Assembly (NCBI RefSeq): GCF_001904745.1
Contig: NZ_MRCD01000008.1
Location: 110,300 to 174,299, forward strand
Length of the DNA stretch: 64,000 nt
Origin: Calothrix sp. HK-06
GTDB taxonomy: Bacteria; Cyanobacteriota; Cyanobacteriia; Cyanobacteriales; Nostocaceae
Direction: 5' to 3'
How positions within the stretch are numbered: position 1 is the first letter of the stretch; the number at the start of each line of letters is the position of its first letter. The notes under the pieces were generated by a model. It searched no databases. It was not told where the DNA came from and worked only from the letters and a program-made list of their open reading frames with translations. A program made the translations under genes and the position numbers. Shown here piece after piece: positions 55,648 to 63,907 of this stretch.

Positions 55648-56958
55648 TTAACCTTCTAAGCCAAAAGGCTCAATTTCAAACACACTGGTATCATCAGCAG
55701 TCACCGTCACCCAGAAACGGTCATTCGAGTCACCAACAAGACGAGCGAAAAGAATTTCTTTGCTGCTGTCACCTTCTAGAGTTTGGTCAAACAATTGTTG
55801 CGTTTTATCACGAATTTCCAATCTTAAAGTTTGCGGGACTAGTGAACTTGAAATTGAGCGCACAACTATTAGTAACATCCACTCTGGGTTATCTGATACT
55901 TCATTTAATTCCCATATAATTGCATAAAGTCTTAAAGCCGCACATTCTGAGTTTAAATCACGTGAGGCGCCTTGAGCATTTGAAGGAATGTAAATTTTTT
56001 GTTTTTCTAATGCTTCCCGAATTGGTTGAAAATCTTCACTTGTTCGTAATGCTGATGGTGCTAAAGTAGGCATTAACATCCATCCTAATTCCTCAGCAAC
56101 TATATCAATTTGATTACGTAGCCAACGTCCAACATTGATAAAAGATTGTATTGGCTGACTTTTTGGCACATCTGTAACAACTTCTGCCCGTGTAAGTGCA
56201 TATAACCAATCAATTAAATGAGGATTACTAAACAGTGTTTTCGCTTCATCCACCGTCAAAAACTGTGAAGGATGCTTTCTTAATTCAGATTGTAGCCTAG
56301 TTAACTTTTGCTGTAGGGCTATGGATGTGTCAGTTTGCGTAGTTGGTATACTAGACTCTACAGGTAAATTAATTGCCCTAGTATCTAAACACCGTAAATT
56401 TAGTAGCAGTGCATCAACGTCAAAACTAAGTACCTCATTTGGCAAACAATAAGTGAAATCTTCCTCAACTTGTAACGAAACTTGTTGCTTATAGCTTTGA
56501 AGCTGTGGATAACTCATAAACCCGAACACATTAGCTTGCTGTAATTCTTCCTCAACATGCATCAGCACATAAAAGTGCGCTGCTAATTTAGGCACATCGA
56601 CAACAGCAAAAGGAATACTTTGTAAATCTCCAACCTTACTTGCCGTAATTACACAAACCTTAAAGGCGCCGACTTGAACATTACAGGCAGCAGCAAGTAT
56701 ATTTGAGTAAGCAGGTTGCCAAATAATTGACTTAGACACATCAACTTGTAAATCAGGCGCCCGTTCAACCATCCATTGTTCAAAGCCAATAGTACCTAAA
56801 GCATTAAGGTAAACTTGCCAACTTTGCTCAGGAGCAGATATTCCCAAACTTAATTGTGCCGCACGTTGAATTTGAGATGGCGCCAACTCGGTGCTATCAT
56901 CACCAAGCGAGGAAAAATCGAGCCAGTCAGTGTCTGTAAAGTAAGTAGGTTGGTTCAT
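55648..56958 (-). CDS. DUF1822 family protein
   Basis: A 436-residue protein from ATG 56958; the frame upstream is through duplicated spacer DNA. The family signature is an N-terminal segment (WLDFSSLGDDSTELAPSQIQ), repeated Trp/Asp-rich beta stretches and a C-terminal segment ending RFWVTVTADDTSVFEIEPFG. No membrane helix or catalytic motif is seen. DUF1822 genes lie beside CHAT-CHASE2 and sigma-like genes in many cyanobacteria. The function is unknown. A 23-base duplication just upstream copies the start codon region. Confidence 0.82.
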   Translation of the reverse strand: MNQPTYFTDTDWLDFSSLGDDSTELAPSQIQRAAQLSLGISAPEQSWQVYLNALGTIGFEQWMVERAPDLQVDVSKSIIWQPAYSNILAAACNVQVGAFKVCVITASKVGDLQSIPFAVVDVPKLAAHFYVLMHVEEELQQANVFGFMSYPQLQSYKQQVSLQVEEDFTYCLPNEVLSFDVDALLLNLRCLDTRAINLPVESSIPTTQTDTSIALQQKLTRLQSELRKHPSQFLTVDEAKTLFSNPHLIDWLYALTRAEVVTDVPKSQPIQSFINVGRWLRNQIDIVAEELGWMLMPTLAPSALRTSEDFQPIREALEKQKIYIPSNAQGASRDLNSECAALRLYAIIWELNEVSDNPEWMLLIVVRSISSSLVPQTLRLEIRDKTQQLFDQTLEGDSSKEILFARLVGDSNDRFWVTVTADDTSVFEIEPFGLEG

Positions 56959-56994
56959 AATATGCTGGTATATTGGTTCATAATATGCTAGTAG

Positions 56995-57054
56995 GGTGCA
57001 TGACGCTATTAACAATTCTCATACGAAGCTAGCCATCTAGTAGCGTCACGCACC
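56995..57054. repeat. GGTGCGTGACGC repeat supplying a stop codon
   Basis: Thirteen-base arms (56995-57007 and 57042-57054), one mismatch apart. The right arm holds the last codons and the TGA stop (57046-57048) of the sigma-like gene. The element lies between two genes of the same operon, so it may act as an internal attenuating hairpin. Confidence 0.78.
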
Positions 57055-58470
57055 AGATTGACCAGTTCCCGTTAAACCTCTTTTATCTAAACAAAGACAA
57101 AGACGGTGTGCAAAGAGACTCTTGAGAGGTTGATTCCGAACAGGGTTTCTAGCTTCAGATTCTGCTTGTGCAATAATTTTATTAATTTGCTCATCTAGTG
57201 CTTCGTTAATTTTTTGGTCTAAGCATTGTAATTGTTCGATATCGGTAAATTGTTTTGCTATATCAATAACCTTGCTACGTAAAATCATTAATAATCTTTG
57301 TCGAACATCCGCACGCAAATCATTAAGTTTTAATAACCGTGTTACTTTATACTGTTGTTCGACTCCAATTTGCCGTGCAATTTGAGTCATACACTCACCT
57401 CGACAGTGAAACAACTCTAAACCTTTAATAAATGGTTCAACTTCAGACGGGCGCCGACGCTGCACTTTTATGATAAATTCTTCAATAACTTGAGCAAGTG
57501 CTTGGTCTAAAGATTCTATCAATTGTTGTTGATATAAATGAATAAACTCATTTTCTTCTTGGTCTTGATTATTGGACATTACTTGTTGACGCTCAAAAAT
57601 AGGCTCAACTTCCTCTTGGTGATAAGATAACGTTTTAATGGCGCCACCTCGTGCAATAATTCGGTACTCTCGTAACTTAGCAGCAACAAACTGTAATTGC
57701 TTTAAAACACCTTCATTACTAAAAGTTTTTCCCGTTCGAGTTTTTAAATCTTCGGCAATACGAGATAACTGCTCACCAGTTGGAGGTTGACAGGGTAACG
57801 TCGAACCCGCAAGAAACTGTAAACGGTCTGCACGGTATACTGCATGATAGCTAACCAGCAACTCACAAGCTTGTTGAACCTCAAACGTAGCTAAATAATA
57901 CATCCCTGTTAAAATACGCTGTAATTCTTTAAGATTTGTATCATTCAACAATGCCCAATCGCTAACTAAAAACACACCATGCTGAAGTAAAAAATGCTTT
58001 AACTCTGAATGCTGTTTTACATAGCGACTCACCCAAGTATTAAGAGAACCTTTATCAGGGTTATACGTCCTTAATATCGTCGTTGCCAAAGATTGGTAAG
58101 AACCAGTTTCCTTTTGATGCTTAAAACTTTGTAGCACCTCATCTCCCAATACAATCGGTAATAAATCGTTATGATTAAAACCGTGTTGCCTGCCAAACTT
58201 AACGCCTAAATCAACGCAAGTCTGATAAATTTGATGAGAGATATAGCAGCGCAAACAAATTTCAGCCATGCTGTTACTTGCTTGCTGTTCGCGCATTAAA
58301 TGCCAAAATTGTCGCTGTAATGCAACATCCGAGTCATCAGCAAGCGTAGGAAACTGTTTGTGTAAGTAGTCTTTAGCTGCGTTAACCATTTCCCTAGAGG
58401 GACTACCATCATTGGATAGCTTGACAAATTCACAATACTTAGATATAAGAGCCACAGTGATTTTACTCAA
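57046..58470 (-). CDS. Sigma-70-like protein of the DUF1822/CHAT-CHASE2 cluster
   Basis: About 474 residues from a TTG start at 58470; GTG 58455 is also possible. A good AGGAGGTG lies 25 bases too far upstream, where it would serve a five-codon out-of-frame reading. Residues about 125-165 (TTILRTYNPDKGSLNTWVSR) resemble sigma region 2. Residues about 370-420 (CRGECMTQIARQIGVEQQYK) resemble a region 4 helix-turn-helix. The rest is helical, acidic in the middle. The last residues and the stop come from a dispersed repeat. Its position in front of DUF1822 and CHAT-CHASE2 suggests the module's transcription factor (inference). Confidence 0.7.
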   Translation of the reverse strand: MSKITVALISKYCEFVKLSNDGSPSREMVNAAKDYLHKQFPTLADDSDVALQRQFWHLMREQQASNSMAEICLRCYISHQIYQTCVDLGVKFGRQHGFNHNDLLPIVLGDEVLQSFKHQKETGSYQSLATTILRTYNPDKGSLNTWVSRYVKQHSELKHFLLQHGVFLVSDWALLNDTNLKELQRILTGMYYLATFEVQQACELLVSYHAVYRADRLQFLAGSTLPCQPPTGEQLSRIAEDLKTRTGKTFSNEGVLKQLQFVAAKLREYRIIARGGAIKTLSYHQEEVEPIFERQQVMSNNQDQEENEFIHLYQQQLIESLDQALAQVIEEFIIKVQRRRPSEVEPFIKGLELFHCRGECMTQIARQIGVEQQYKVTRLLKLNDLRADVRQRLLMILRSKVIDIAKQFTDIEQLQCLDQKINEALDEQINKIIAQAESEARNPVRNQPLKSLFAHRLCLCLDKRGLTGTGQSGA

Positions 58471-58609
58471 CGCTAATCATTATCAATTGTTTCACCTCCT
58501 TCTAAGAATTGCAATTTGTACTATGACACCCTTGTGGGCGCCTGTTAATGCTCTATTTCTGGCAACATTAAGCTTATGCAGTTTTTTCCAAAACATCTTG
58601 CAGCTTGTG

Positions 58610-58738
58610 GCACAGGCATCCTGCCTGTGCAGTACATGTGTTTACTTTTACACCACAGCAACAAGCCTAAAGAAACCGGGCTTCTGTACAAAAAATCAAC
58701 GTTTTATGGCAACATCTTTGGCAAGAAGCCCGGTTTCT
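58610..58738. repeat. Two dispersed hairpins (GCACAGGCA and AGAAACCGGGCTTCT)
   Basis: GCACAGGCA/TGCCTGTGC arms at 58610-58618 and 58622-58630 form a tight hairpin. A second inverted repeat at 58671-58738 pairs AGAAACCGGGCTTCT with AGAAGCCCGGTTTCT around 36 bases. Plus-strand frames of 60 and 124 codons through here are by-products of the repeats. Confidence 0.8.
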
Positions 58739-58832
58739 GTTCAAGCTGCAAAATGTAAGAAGAGGCAATTCCGGAATTTAAGCTAAATTAGGCGTAATCA
58801 GATTTTACCGATTTTAACTATTTATACTATCT

Positions 58833-59237
58833 ATGGCGCCAGTTCTGATATTTTGGCTATATAACAGCTTTTTGAGTTTCTACACTGGGGGATTGATTGG
58901 CATTGGATTTATGAGTAGTATTGTAGCTTTACCGAAAGTATTAGTGGCGCCTGTCATTATTTTACTAGGAGACCTGATTGGAGCAGCTTTGTATTGGTTG
59001 TTATTAATAATTTGGGAAATTGTAGAAAATAAATTCAATCTCCCAAAACCACCAGATAACATCGGAACTTTCTTACTTTTTATCATGGCAATTGCAGGTT
59101 TTGGGCTGGCTGGATTAGCTAGTGGTGGTTTTTTAGCTATCTCTTCGCATCCCAAACGCCGCATCTGCTTAATTTTATCTGTAATTGCTTCGTTTATCGT
59201 AGGATTAGCAAATATATTAGAATATAGAATTAAGTAG
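58833..59237 (+). CDS. Small polytopic membrane protein, hypothetical
   Basis: A 134-residue protein with four hydrophobic segments (LIFWLYNSFLSFYTGGLIGI, VLVAPVIILLGDLIGAALYW, LLFIMAIAGFGLAGLASGGF, LILSVIASFIVGLANILEY) joined by short loops; the C-terminus is basic. I do not recognise the family. The start ATG 58833 lacks a clear ribosome site. It stands alone between repeat DNA and the XisH remnant. Confidence 0.68.
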   Translation: MAPVLIFWLYNSFLSFYTGGLIGIGFMSSIVALPKVLVAPVIILLGDLIGAALYWLLLIIWEIVENKFNLPKPPDNIGTFLLFIMAIAGFGLAGLASGGFLAISSHPKRRICLILSVIASFIVGLANILEYRIK

Positions 59238-59317
59238 TTACAAGGTGTAAAGGGCAGTGTAAAAATTTATACTTAGAAAATCATCTAATATCCTGTTCGT
59301 ATAGTAATTTAACAGAT

Positions 59318-59401
59318 ATGGTTAGAGACGCTTTTTATCAACAAGTCAAGAATGCTTTAATTAAGGATGGTTGGAAAATCACTGGTGACCTAATTGTATA
59401 A
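59318..59401 (+). pseudogene. N-terminal remnant of a XisH-family gene
   Basis: A 27-codon frame, MVRDAFYQQVKNALIKDGWK plus a few residues, matches the N-terminus of XisH proteins (…H.AVK.AL.KDGW.IT.DP), which control excision of the fdxN element with XisF and XisI. It stops early and no xisI follows. It is a dead fragment. The rest of the 59238-59588 spacer shows nothing else. Confidence 0.72.
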
Positions 59402-59588
59402 AAAATTTACGTAAACTGGCATTCATGCACTAGTCTTTATATGTAAAAAATTACATATGTATTATAAATAATACCTAAAAATTACGTATGTTTATTGGCG
59501 CCGACTTGATTAGCTATAGGGCTTACGCATTACACTAAGTTCAGAATAACAAAATTTTTGTGCGTAAGTTTTGTATTAAATAAATTTT

Positions 59589-59650
59589 TTAGAGCAATAG
59601 ATTACTAGACCTAACCGACATCGCTATGGTCTAATAATCTATTGCTCTAA
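59589..59650. repeat. Long inverted repeat after the giant repeat protein
   Basis: Twenty-three-base arms (59589-59611 and 59628-59650) with one mismatch around a 16-base loop. It lies 57 bases past the stop of the minus-strand giant gene and is probably its transcription end, although the following T-run is weak. Confidence 0.75.
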
Positions 59651-59707
59651 ACTAGTTGAATACTCTGCTACTTTTGCTCTTTGTAAAGAGGCTAAAGAGA
59701 GTTAAAG

Positions 59708-62700
59708 CTATTTATTTCCTGGTAACTGCTGGGGAACAGAGAGAGGTTTGAAAGCCTTAAATGTGTTGATATCAACGCAGTTGGTATTATCTAGCTTAAC
59801 TCTAAGCTCAGAACTGAAAGTTACTAACTGTTCAACAAGAGCTTGACGATCGGTTAAGCAACCTTTAATAACCATGAGTTCTCCCAAAGTCCACTCATAG
59901 AGATTTCTGTCTGAATTGTTAACGAACACAGTTAACTCATTTCTAATTCTCCAGATTTGGTTGAGCAGCTCGTCCACTTTCACGTTAATCATATTTGCGA
60001 TGTGAATATTGAACGATTCTCTACTACCGATGACAGTAATCAGTTCATCAACGTACTGTCTCACCAGAGCGATGAATGTTTGATTCCACTCATTGCGAAT
60101 GTTCTCAATCTTGATGTCAACATCTGTGTAGATGTTATTAATCTTGTTGTTAATTTCCGTGCTATTGACAACAAAGTTGAGAATTCTATTGTTAATTTCA
60201 GGGCTGTTGATAACAACACTCTCAATCTTTTGGTGAATTTGAGAATTATCGATAAAGATATTCTGGATTTTGTGGGTCAACTGATCATTATTAAAGATTT
60301 GGTTAATGAAGACGTTGTTGTTGGTTACATTGTGGTGTAAGCGTTGGTCAACATACTGGTTCAGTTCCGTATTGTTATTGATGATGTTCTGGGTAATCAG
60401 ACGGATGCTGTTGTGGATGTTATGCTCGAATGAGTTATTAATTTGCTGGCTAACGTACTGATTCATCTCAGTATTGTTATTGACAATACTTTGGGTAATC
60501 AGGTTGATGAATGCTTCTCTACCACCTATGACATTAATCAATTGATCAACTTGCTCTGTCACCAGACTGATAAATGTCTGATGTAAGACGCTCTCAATTT
60601 TGTGGTTAATCTCTGTACTGTTGTTAACGATGTTAACAATATTGTGGTTAACTTCTGTGTTGTTATTAACAGACTGTTGCACACGTTGGTCAAGGTACTG
60701 ATTAAGCTCAGTATTGTTATTGATAATGCTTTGGGTAATCAGGTTAATGAATGCTTCTCTACCACCTATGACATTAATCAATTGATCAACTTGCTCTGTC
60801 ACCAGACTGATAAATGTCTGATGTAAGACGCTCTCAATTTTGTGATTAATCTCTGTACTGTTGTTAACGATGTTAACAATATTGTGGTTAACTTCTGTGT
60901 TGTTATTAACAGTCTGCTGCACACGTTGGTCAAAATACTGATTAAGCTCAGTATTGTTATCAATGATGCTTTGCGTAATCAGGTTAACGTTATTGCGGAT
61001 ATTCTGCTCAAACGAGTTATCTACTTGCTGGCTAACATACTGATTCAACTCAGTGTTGTTATCGATAATGTTCTGCGTAATCAGGTTAATGTTATTGCGG
61101 ATATTCTGCTCAAACGAGTTGTCTACTTGCTGGGTGACATAATGATTCAACTCAGTGTTGTCATTGATGATGCTTTGTGTAATCAGGTTAACGTTGTTGC
61201 GAATATTCTGCTCGAATGAGTTGTCTACTTGCTGGGTGACATACTGGTTCAACTCAGTGTTGTCATTGATGATGCTTTGCGTAATCAGGTTAACGTTGTT
61301 GCGGATATTCTGCTCGAATGAATTATCTAATTGCTGGTTGACATACTGATTCAACTCAGTACTGTTGTTGATGAGATTTTGGGTAATTAGGTTGATATTG
61401 TTGCGGATATTTTGCTCAAACGAGTTATCTACTTGCTGATTAACTTGTTGGTTAATGTGCTGGTTGAGTTCTTGCCTATTAACAATGTTGTTGATAATTA
61501 AAGCAACGTTATTTCTTATCTTTTGCTCGAATGAATTGTCAATTTGCTGATTAACGTGTCGGTCAATGTACTGGTTGAGTTCTTGCTTATTGACAATATT
61601 GTTGATAATTAATTCAACGTTGTTTTTTATCTTTTGCTCGAATGAATTGTCAATTTGCTGATTAACGTGTCGGTCAATGTACTGGTTGAGTTCCTGCCTA
61701 TTAACAATATTATTGATAATTAAACCAACGTTGTTACGTATTCTTTGCTCAAAGGTTTGGTCAACATACTGATTAATTTGCTGATTAATCTTCTTCGATA
61801 TTTCAACATTAATCCTATCTTCCAAAATCTTTTCTAAATACCCAGACCAACCTTGTAATTGCTGATTTAAACTGTACTCGATTTGCTGCAAATAAGCATC
61901 CATCGAAAACCTGACTTTTGCCACTTCTACAGAAAGGTTCTTGAAGTGTTTCTCATAGTTCCTTAGCAACCACTGTTCTAGTTGATCCCAGTACTTAGCT
62001 TCTAGCGTTATATCAGTTTTATTTGTAACATTGATCGAAGTATTAATCTGCTGTAACTGCTCTTCCCACTTCTTCTTAAATTCCTCTTCATTAAAACGGA
62101 AGGTGAATTCTACTGAATTTTTTGCACCTACCAGTTCACGACCTACAGATTGACCATTACTTTCACTTGTTGTGACAGTTCCGGTTGTAACAGTTTTTTC
62201 TGACTTATGTTCACTAACTTGATTATTCTCTTGCTTGCTATATTTCTCAGTTATTTCATCTACAGTTATTGATTCAATCGCTAGAATAATTTGCCCTTCG
62301 TTATCTTCTTTGTAGGTGTCAAAAAATAAACCTGTAAGTGTAGTTTTTTCTTTGACCTCTAAAGTTACTTCATCCTTTAGACCATTTAATGAAACCCAAG
62401 TTTCTTCAATTTCAATGCCAGTCAGTTTTGTAATAAATTTTCCTTCCCTGCACAAAATTAAAGCCCAAGGTTCTATATTAAATTTTTTCTTGTCTGACCA
62501 ATAGCTGGCATTGCCTTCATGAATTTTTATCCGATAATTTCCTGGATTTAATTCAATTGAGTTTGAACCGGATTGTTTGAGAGTAGACAAGTATTTTTCA
62601 TCAAGTAGATAACAGTTGCGTTTGCTGTCTACTGTTAGATTGACGGGATTAAAAAATTGCTTATTACTAGTAATTAACAAGTCAACTGAACCGCCATTAT

Positions 62701-63907
62701 CTTCATTGTTAAAATCAAAGAACAAAGCGCTGAGGACTGCTCTCTCTTTTACTTCTAGCTTTAAAGTATCATTGTACCCATTTAAAGTAGTCCAGGTTGC
62801 ACCTACTTCAAAACCTGTAGTTTTATTTACAAATGTACTACCATTATCTCCATATATCCAAAGTAGGACAAAAGGTTCTCCTTGTGTTTTACTCTTACTG
62901 TAGCTATAACGACCCCCAGCAATCCTAATCTCAAAACTACCTTTTTCAAAGGTAAAAGAGGTTGCAACATTCTGTTGCAAATTACTCATCTGGTTAGCGT
63001 CGATAACATAACAATTAGTTTTGGTATCGATGGTTAGAATGCTCATGTTTTCTTCCCTAACAATTTTACTTTCTTGTGTAACTTTGGTCTTTTCAGGTTT
63101 TTCCTCTGGCTTTACTTTTGGAGTAGTTTCGGGTACTACTGCCGTAGCGGGTTCATAAATACTAATCCCCGCCCAACGACCTATAGGATCGGTTAGGGTA
63201 ACTAAACTTCCTTTACCAGTTTTGGTATTAATACGGATTAATTGACCATCTTTACCTAATTTAAAGAAGTTACCAGTTACGCCGTACAAAACATCATCAA
63301 CAAATTCTAGGCTGGCAACATCAGCGAAGCCTATATCACCGATGATTGTGACTTCACCTGTGTCGAGGTTGCAGCTTGCTAATAGTTTCTTTTTGTCGTA
63401 ACTAATTAAGGTAATATAACCTTTGCCATTAGCATCAAAAGCAACTTCACCACAATTGTAGTCTTTGCCTGCTACTGTTACAGCTGGTGTACCTTTACCA
63501 GTTTCGATATTAATGGCAATCAGTTGTTTGGCAGTTGTAGCGTAGAGGATTTGGCGCTGGCGATTGTATGCTAAACCTGCACAAGGAAAGCCAATATCAC
63601 CGATTGTAATTGCATCACCTGAATTTATGTCGATTTTAACTAATTTCGTTTTGTTACCTTCACGATCTAGTCCATATAGTTGTGAACCTACAAAAGCAAT
63701 GTCAGAAACCTCTGTAAATATCTCACCAAGAAAGCTAGCTTTACCTGTGGTTAAATCCAGAGCATAAAGTTTGCTTAATTCATTGGACACGCAATCTTGG
63801 ATATAAACTTCTCCTGGTTTAAGCTTAATATTAGATGTACGGTTTCCGGATTTTTTATTCATACCTGATCCCTTTTTTCTTTTTTGCATGAACCCAAATA
63901 CTTTCAT
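59708..63907 (-). CDS. Giant repeat protein: propeller-like head, two beta-sandwiches, Asn/Gln-rich helical stalk
   Basis: About 1399 residues; ATG 63907, or a Met 6 or 15 codons later. Residues 30-260 form a propeller-like region of short blades (for example LYALDLTTGKASFLGEI). After a charged linker, residues about 288-420 and 422-550 are two copies of a beta-sandwich (NCYVID and NCYLLD openings, ALFFDFNNEDNGG and GLFFDTYKEDNEG ends). Residues about 600-1290 are a long helical stalk of tandem repeats: three of about 37 residues, five of 34, two of 80. There is no signal peptide. I know no family for the whole. It contains no GGCGCC, unlike all the neighbours, so recent arrival or constraint is likely. 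Confidence 0.85.
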   Translation of the reverse strand: MKVFGFMQKRKKGSGMNKKSGNRTSNIKLKPGEVYIQDCVSNELSKLYALDLTTGKASFLGEIFTEVSDIAFVGSQLYGLDREGNKTKLVKIDINSGDAITIGDIGFPCAGLAYNRQRQILYATTAKQLIAINIETGKGTPAVTVAGKDYNCGEVAFDANGKGYITLISYDKKKLLASCNLDTGEVTIIGDIGFADVASLEFVDDVLYGVTGNFFKLGKDGQLIRINTKTGKGSLVTLTDPIGRWAGISIYEPATAVVPETTPKVKPEEKPEKTKVTQESKIVREENMSILTIDTKTNCYVIDANQMSNLQQNVATSFTFEKGSFEIRIAGGRYSYSKSKTQGEPFVLLWIYGDNGSTFVNKTTGFEVGATWTTLNGYNDTLKLEVKERAVLSALFFDFNNEDNGGSVDLLITSNKQFFNPVNLTVDSKRNCYLLDEKYLSTLKQSGSNSIELNPGNYRIKIHEGNASYWSDKKKFNIEPWALILCREGKFITKLTGIEIEETWVSLNGLKDEVTLEVKEKTTLTGLFFDTYKEDNEGQIILAIESITVDEITEKYSKQENNQVSEHKSEKTVTTGTVTTSESNGQSVGRELVGAKNSVEFTFRFNEEEFKKKWEEQLQQINTSINVTNKTDITLEAKYWDQLEQWLLRNYEKHFKNLSVEVAKVRFSMDAYLQQIEYSLNQQLQGWSGYLEKILEDRINVEISKKINQQINQYVDQTFEQRIRNNVGLIINNIVNRQELNQYIDRHVNQQIDNSFEQKIKNNVELIINNIVNKQELNQYIDRHVNQQIDNSFEQKIRNNVALIINNIVNRQELNQHINQQVNQQVDNSFEQNIRNNINLITQNLINNSTELNQYVNQQLDNSFEQNIRNNVNLITQSIINDNTELNQYVTQQVDNSFEQNIRNNVNLITQSIINDNTELNHYVTQQVDNSFEQNIRNNINLITQNIIDNNTELNQYVSQQVDNSFEQNIRNNVNLITQSIIDNNTELNQYFDQRVQQTVNNNTEVNHNIVNIVNNSTEINHKIESVLHQTFISLVTEQVDQLINVIGGREAFINLITQSIINNNTELNQYLDQRVQQSVNNNTEVNHNIVNIVNNSTEINHKIESVLHQTFISLVTEQVDQLINVIGGREAFINLITQSIVNNNTEMNQYVSQQINNSFEHNIHNSIRLITQNIINNNTELNQYVDQRLHHNVTNNNVFINQIFNNDQLTHKIQNIFIDNSQIHQKIESVVINSPEINNRILNFVVNSTEINNKINNIYTDVDIKIENIRNEWNQTFIALVRQYVDELITVIGSRESFNIHIANMINVKVDELLNQIWRIRNELTVFVNNSDRNLYEWTLGELMVIKGCLTDRQALVEQLVTFSSELRVKLDNTNCVDINTFKAFKPLSVPQQLPGNK
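60481..60960 (-). repeat. Two near-identical 240-bp tandem repeats inside the giant gene
   Basis: Aligning 60481-60720 with 60721-60960 shows the same sequence at a fixed offset of 240 bases with few differences. They encode two 80-residue units of the stalk. Such near-identity means a recent duplication by slippage or unequal crossing-over. Confidence 0.9.
60961..61480 (-). repeat. 102-bp (34-residue) tandem repeats inside the giant gene
   Basis: Positions 60973, 61075, 61177 and 61279 start the same TAATCAGGTTAA-type word at exact 102-base steps. Each unit encodes N-Q-Y-V-x-Q-Q-x-D-N-S-F-E-Q-N-I and a further 18 residues ending NTEL. A related three-copy set of about 111 bases follows at about 61480-61770. 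Confidence 0.9.

Noticed and set aside
58412..58786. Plus-strand frame of 124 codons
   Set aside because: It overlaps the start of the sigma-like gene and otherwise translates dispersed hairpin repeats.
59957..61349. Several plus-strand open frames of 60-127 codons opposite the giant gene
   Set aside because: They arise because the tandem repeats on the other strand lack stops in this frame as well. They repeat the same shadow peptide in each unit and have no ribosome sites.
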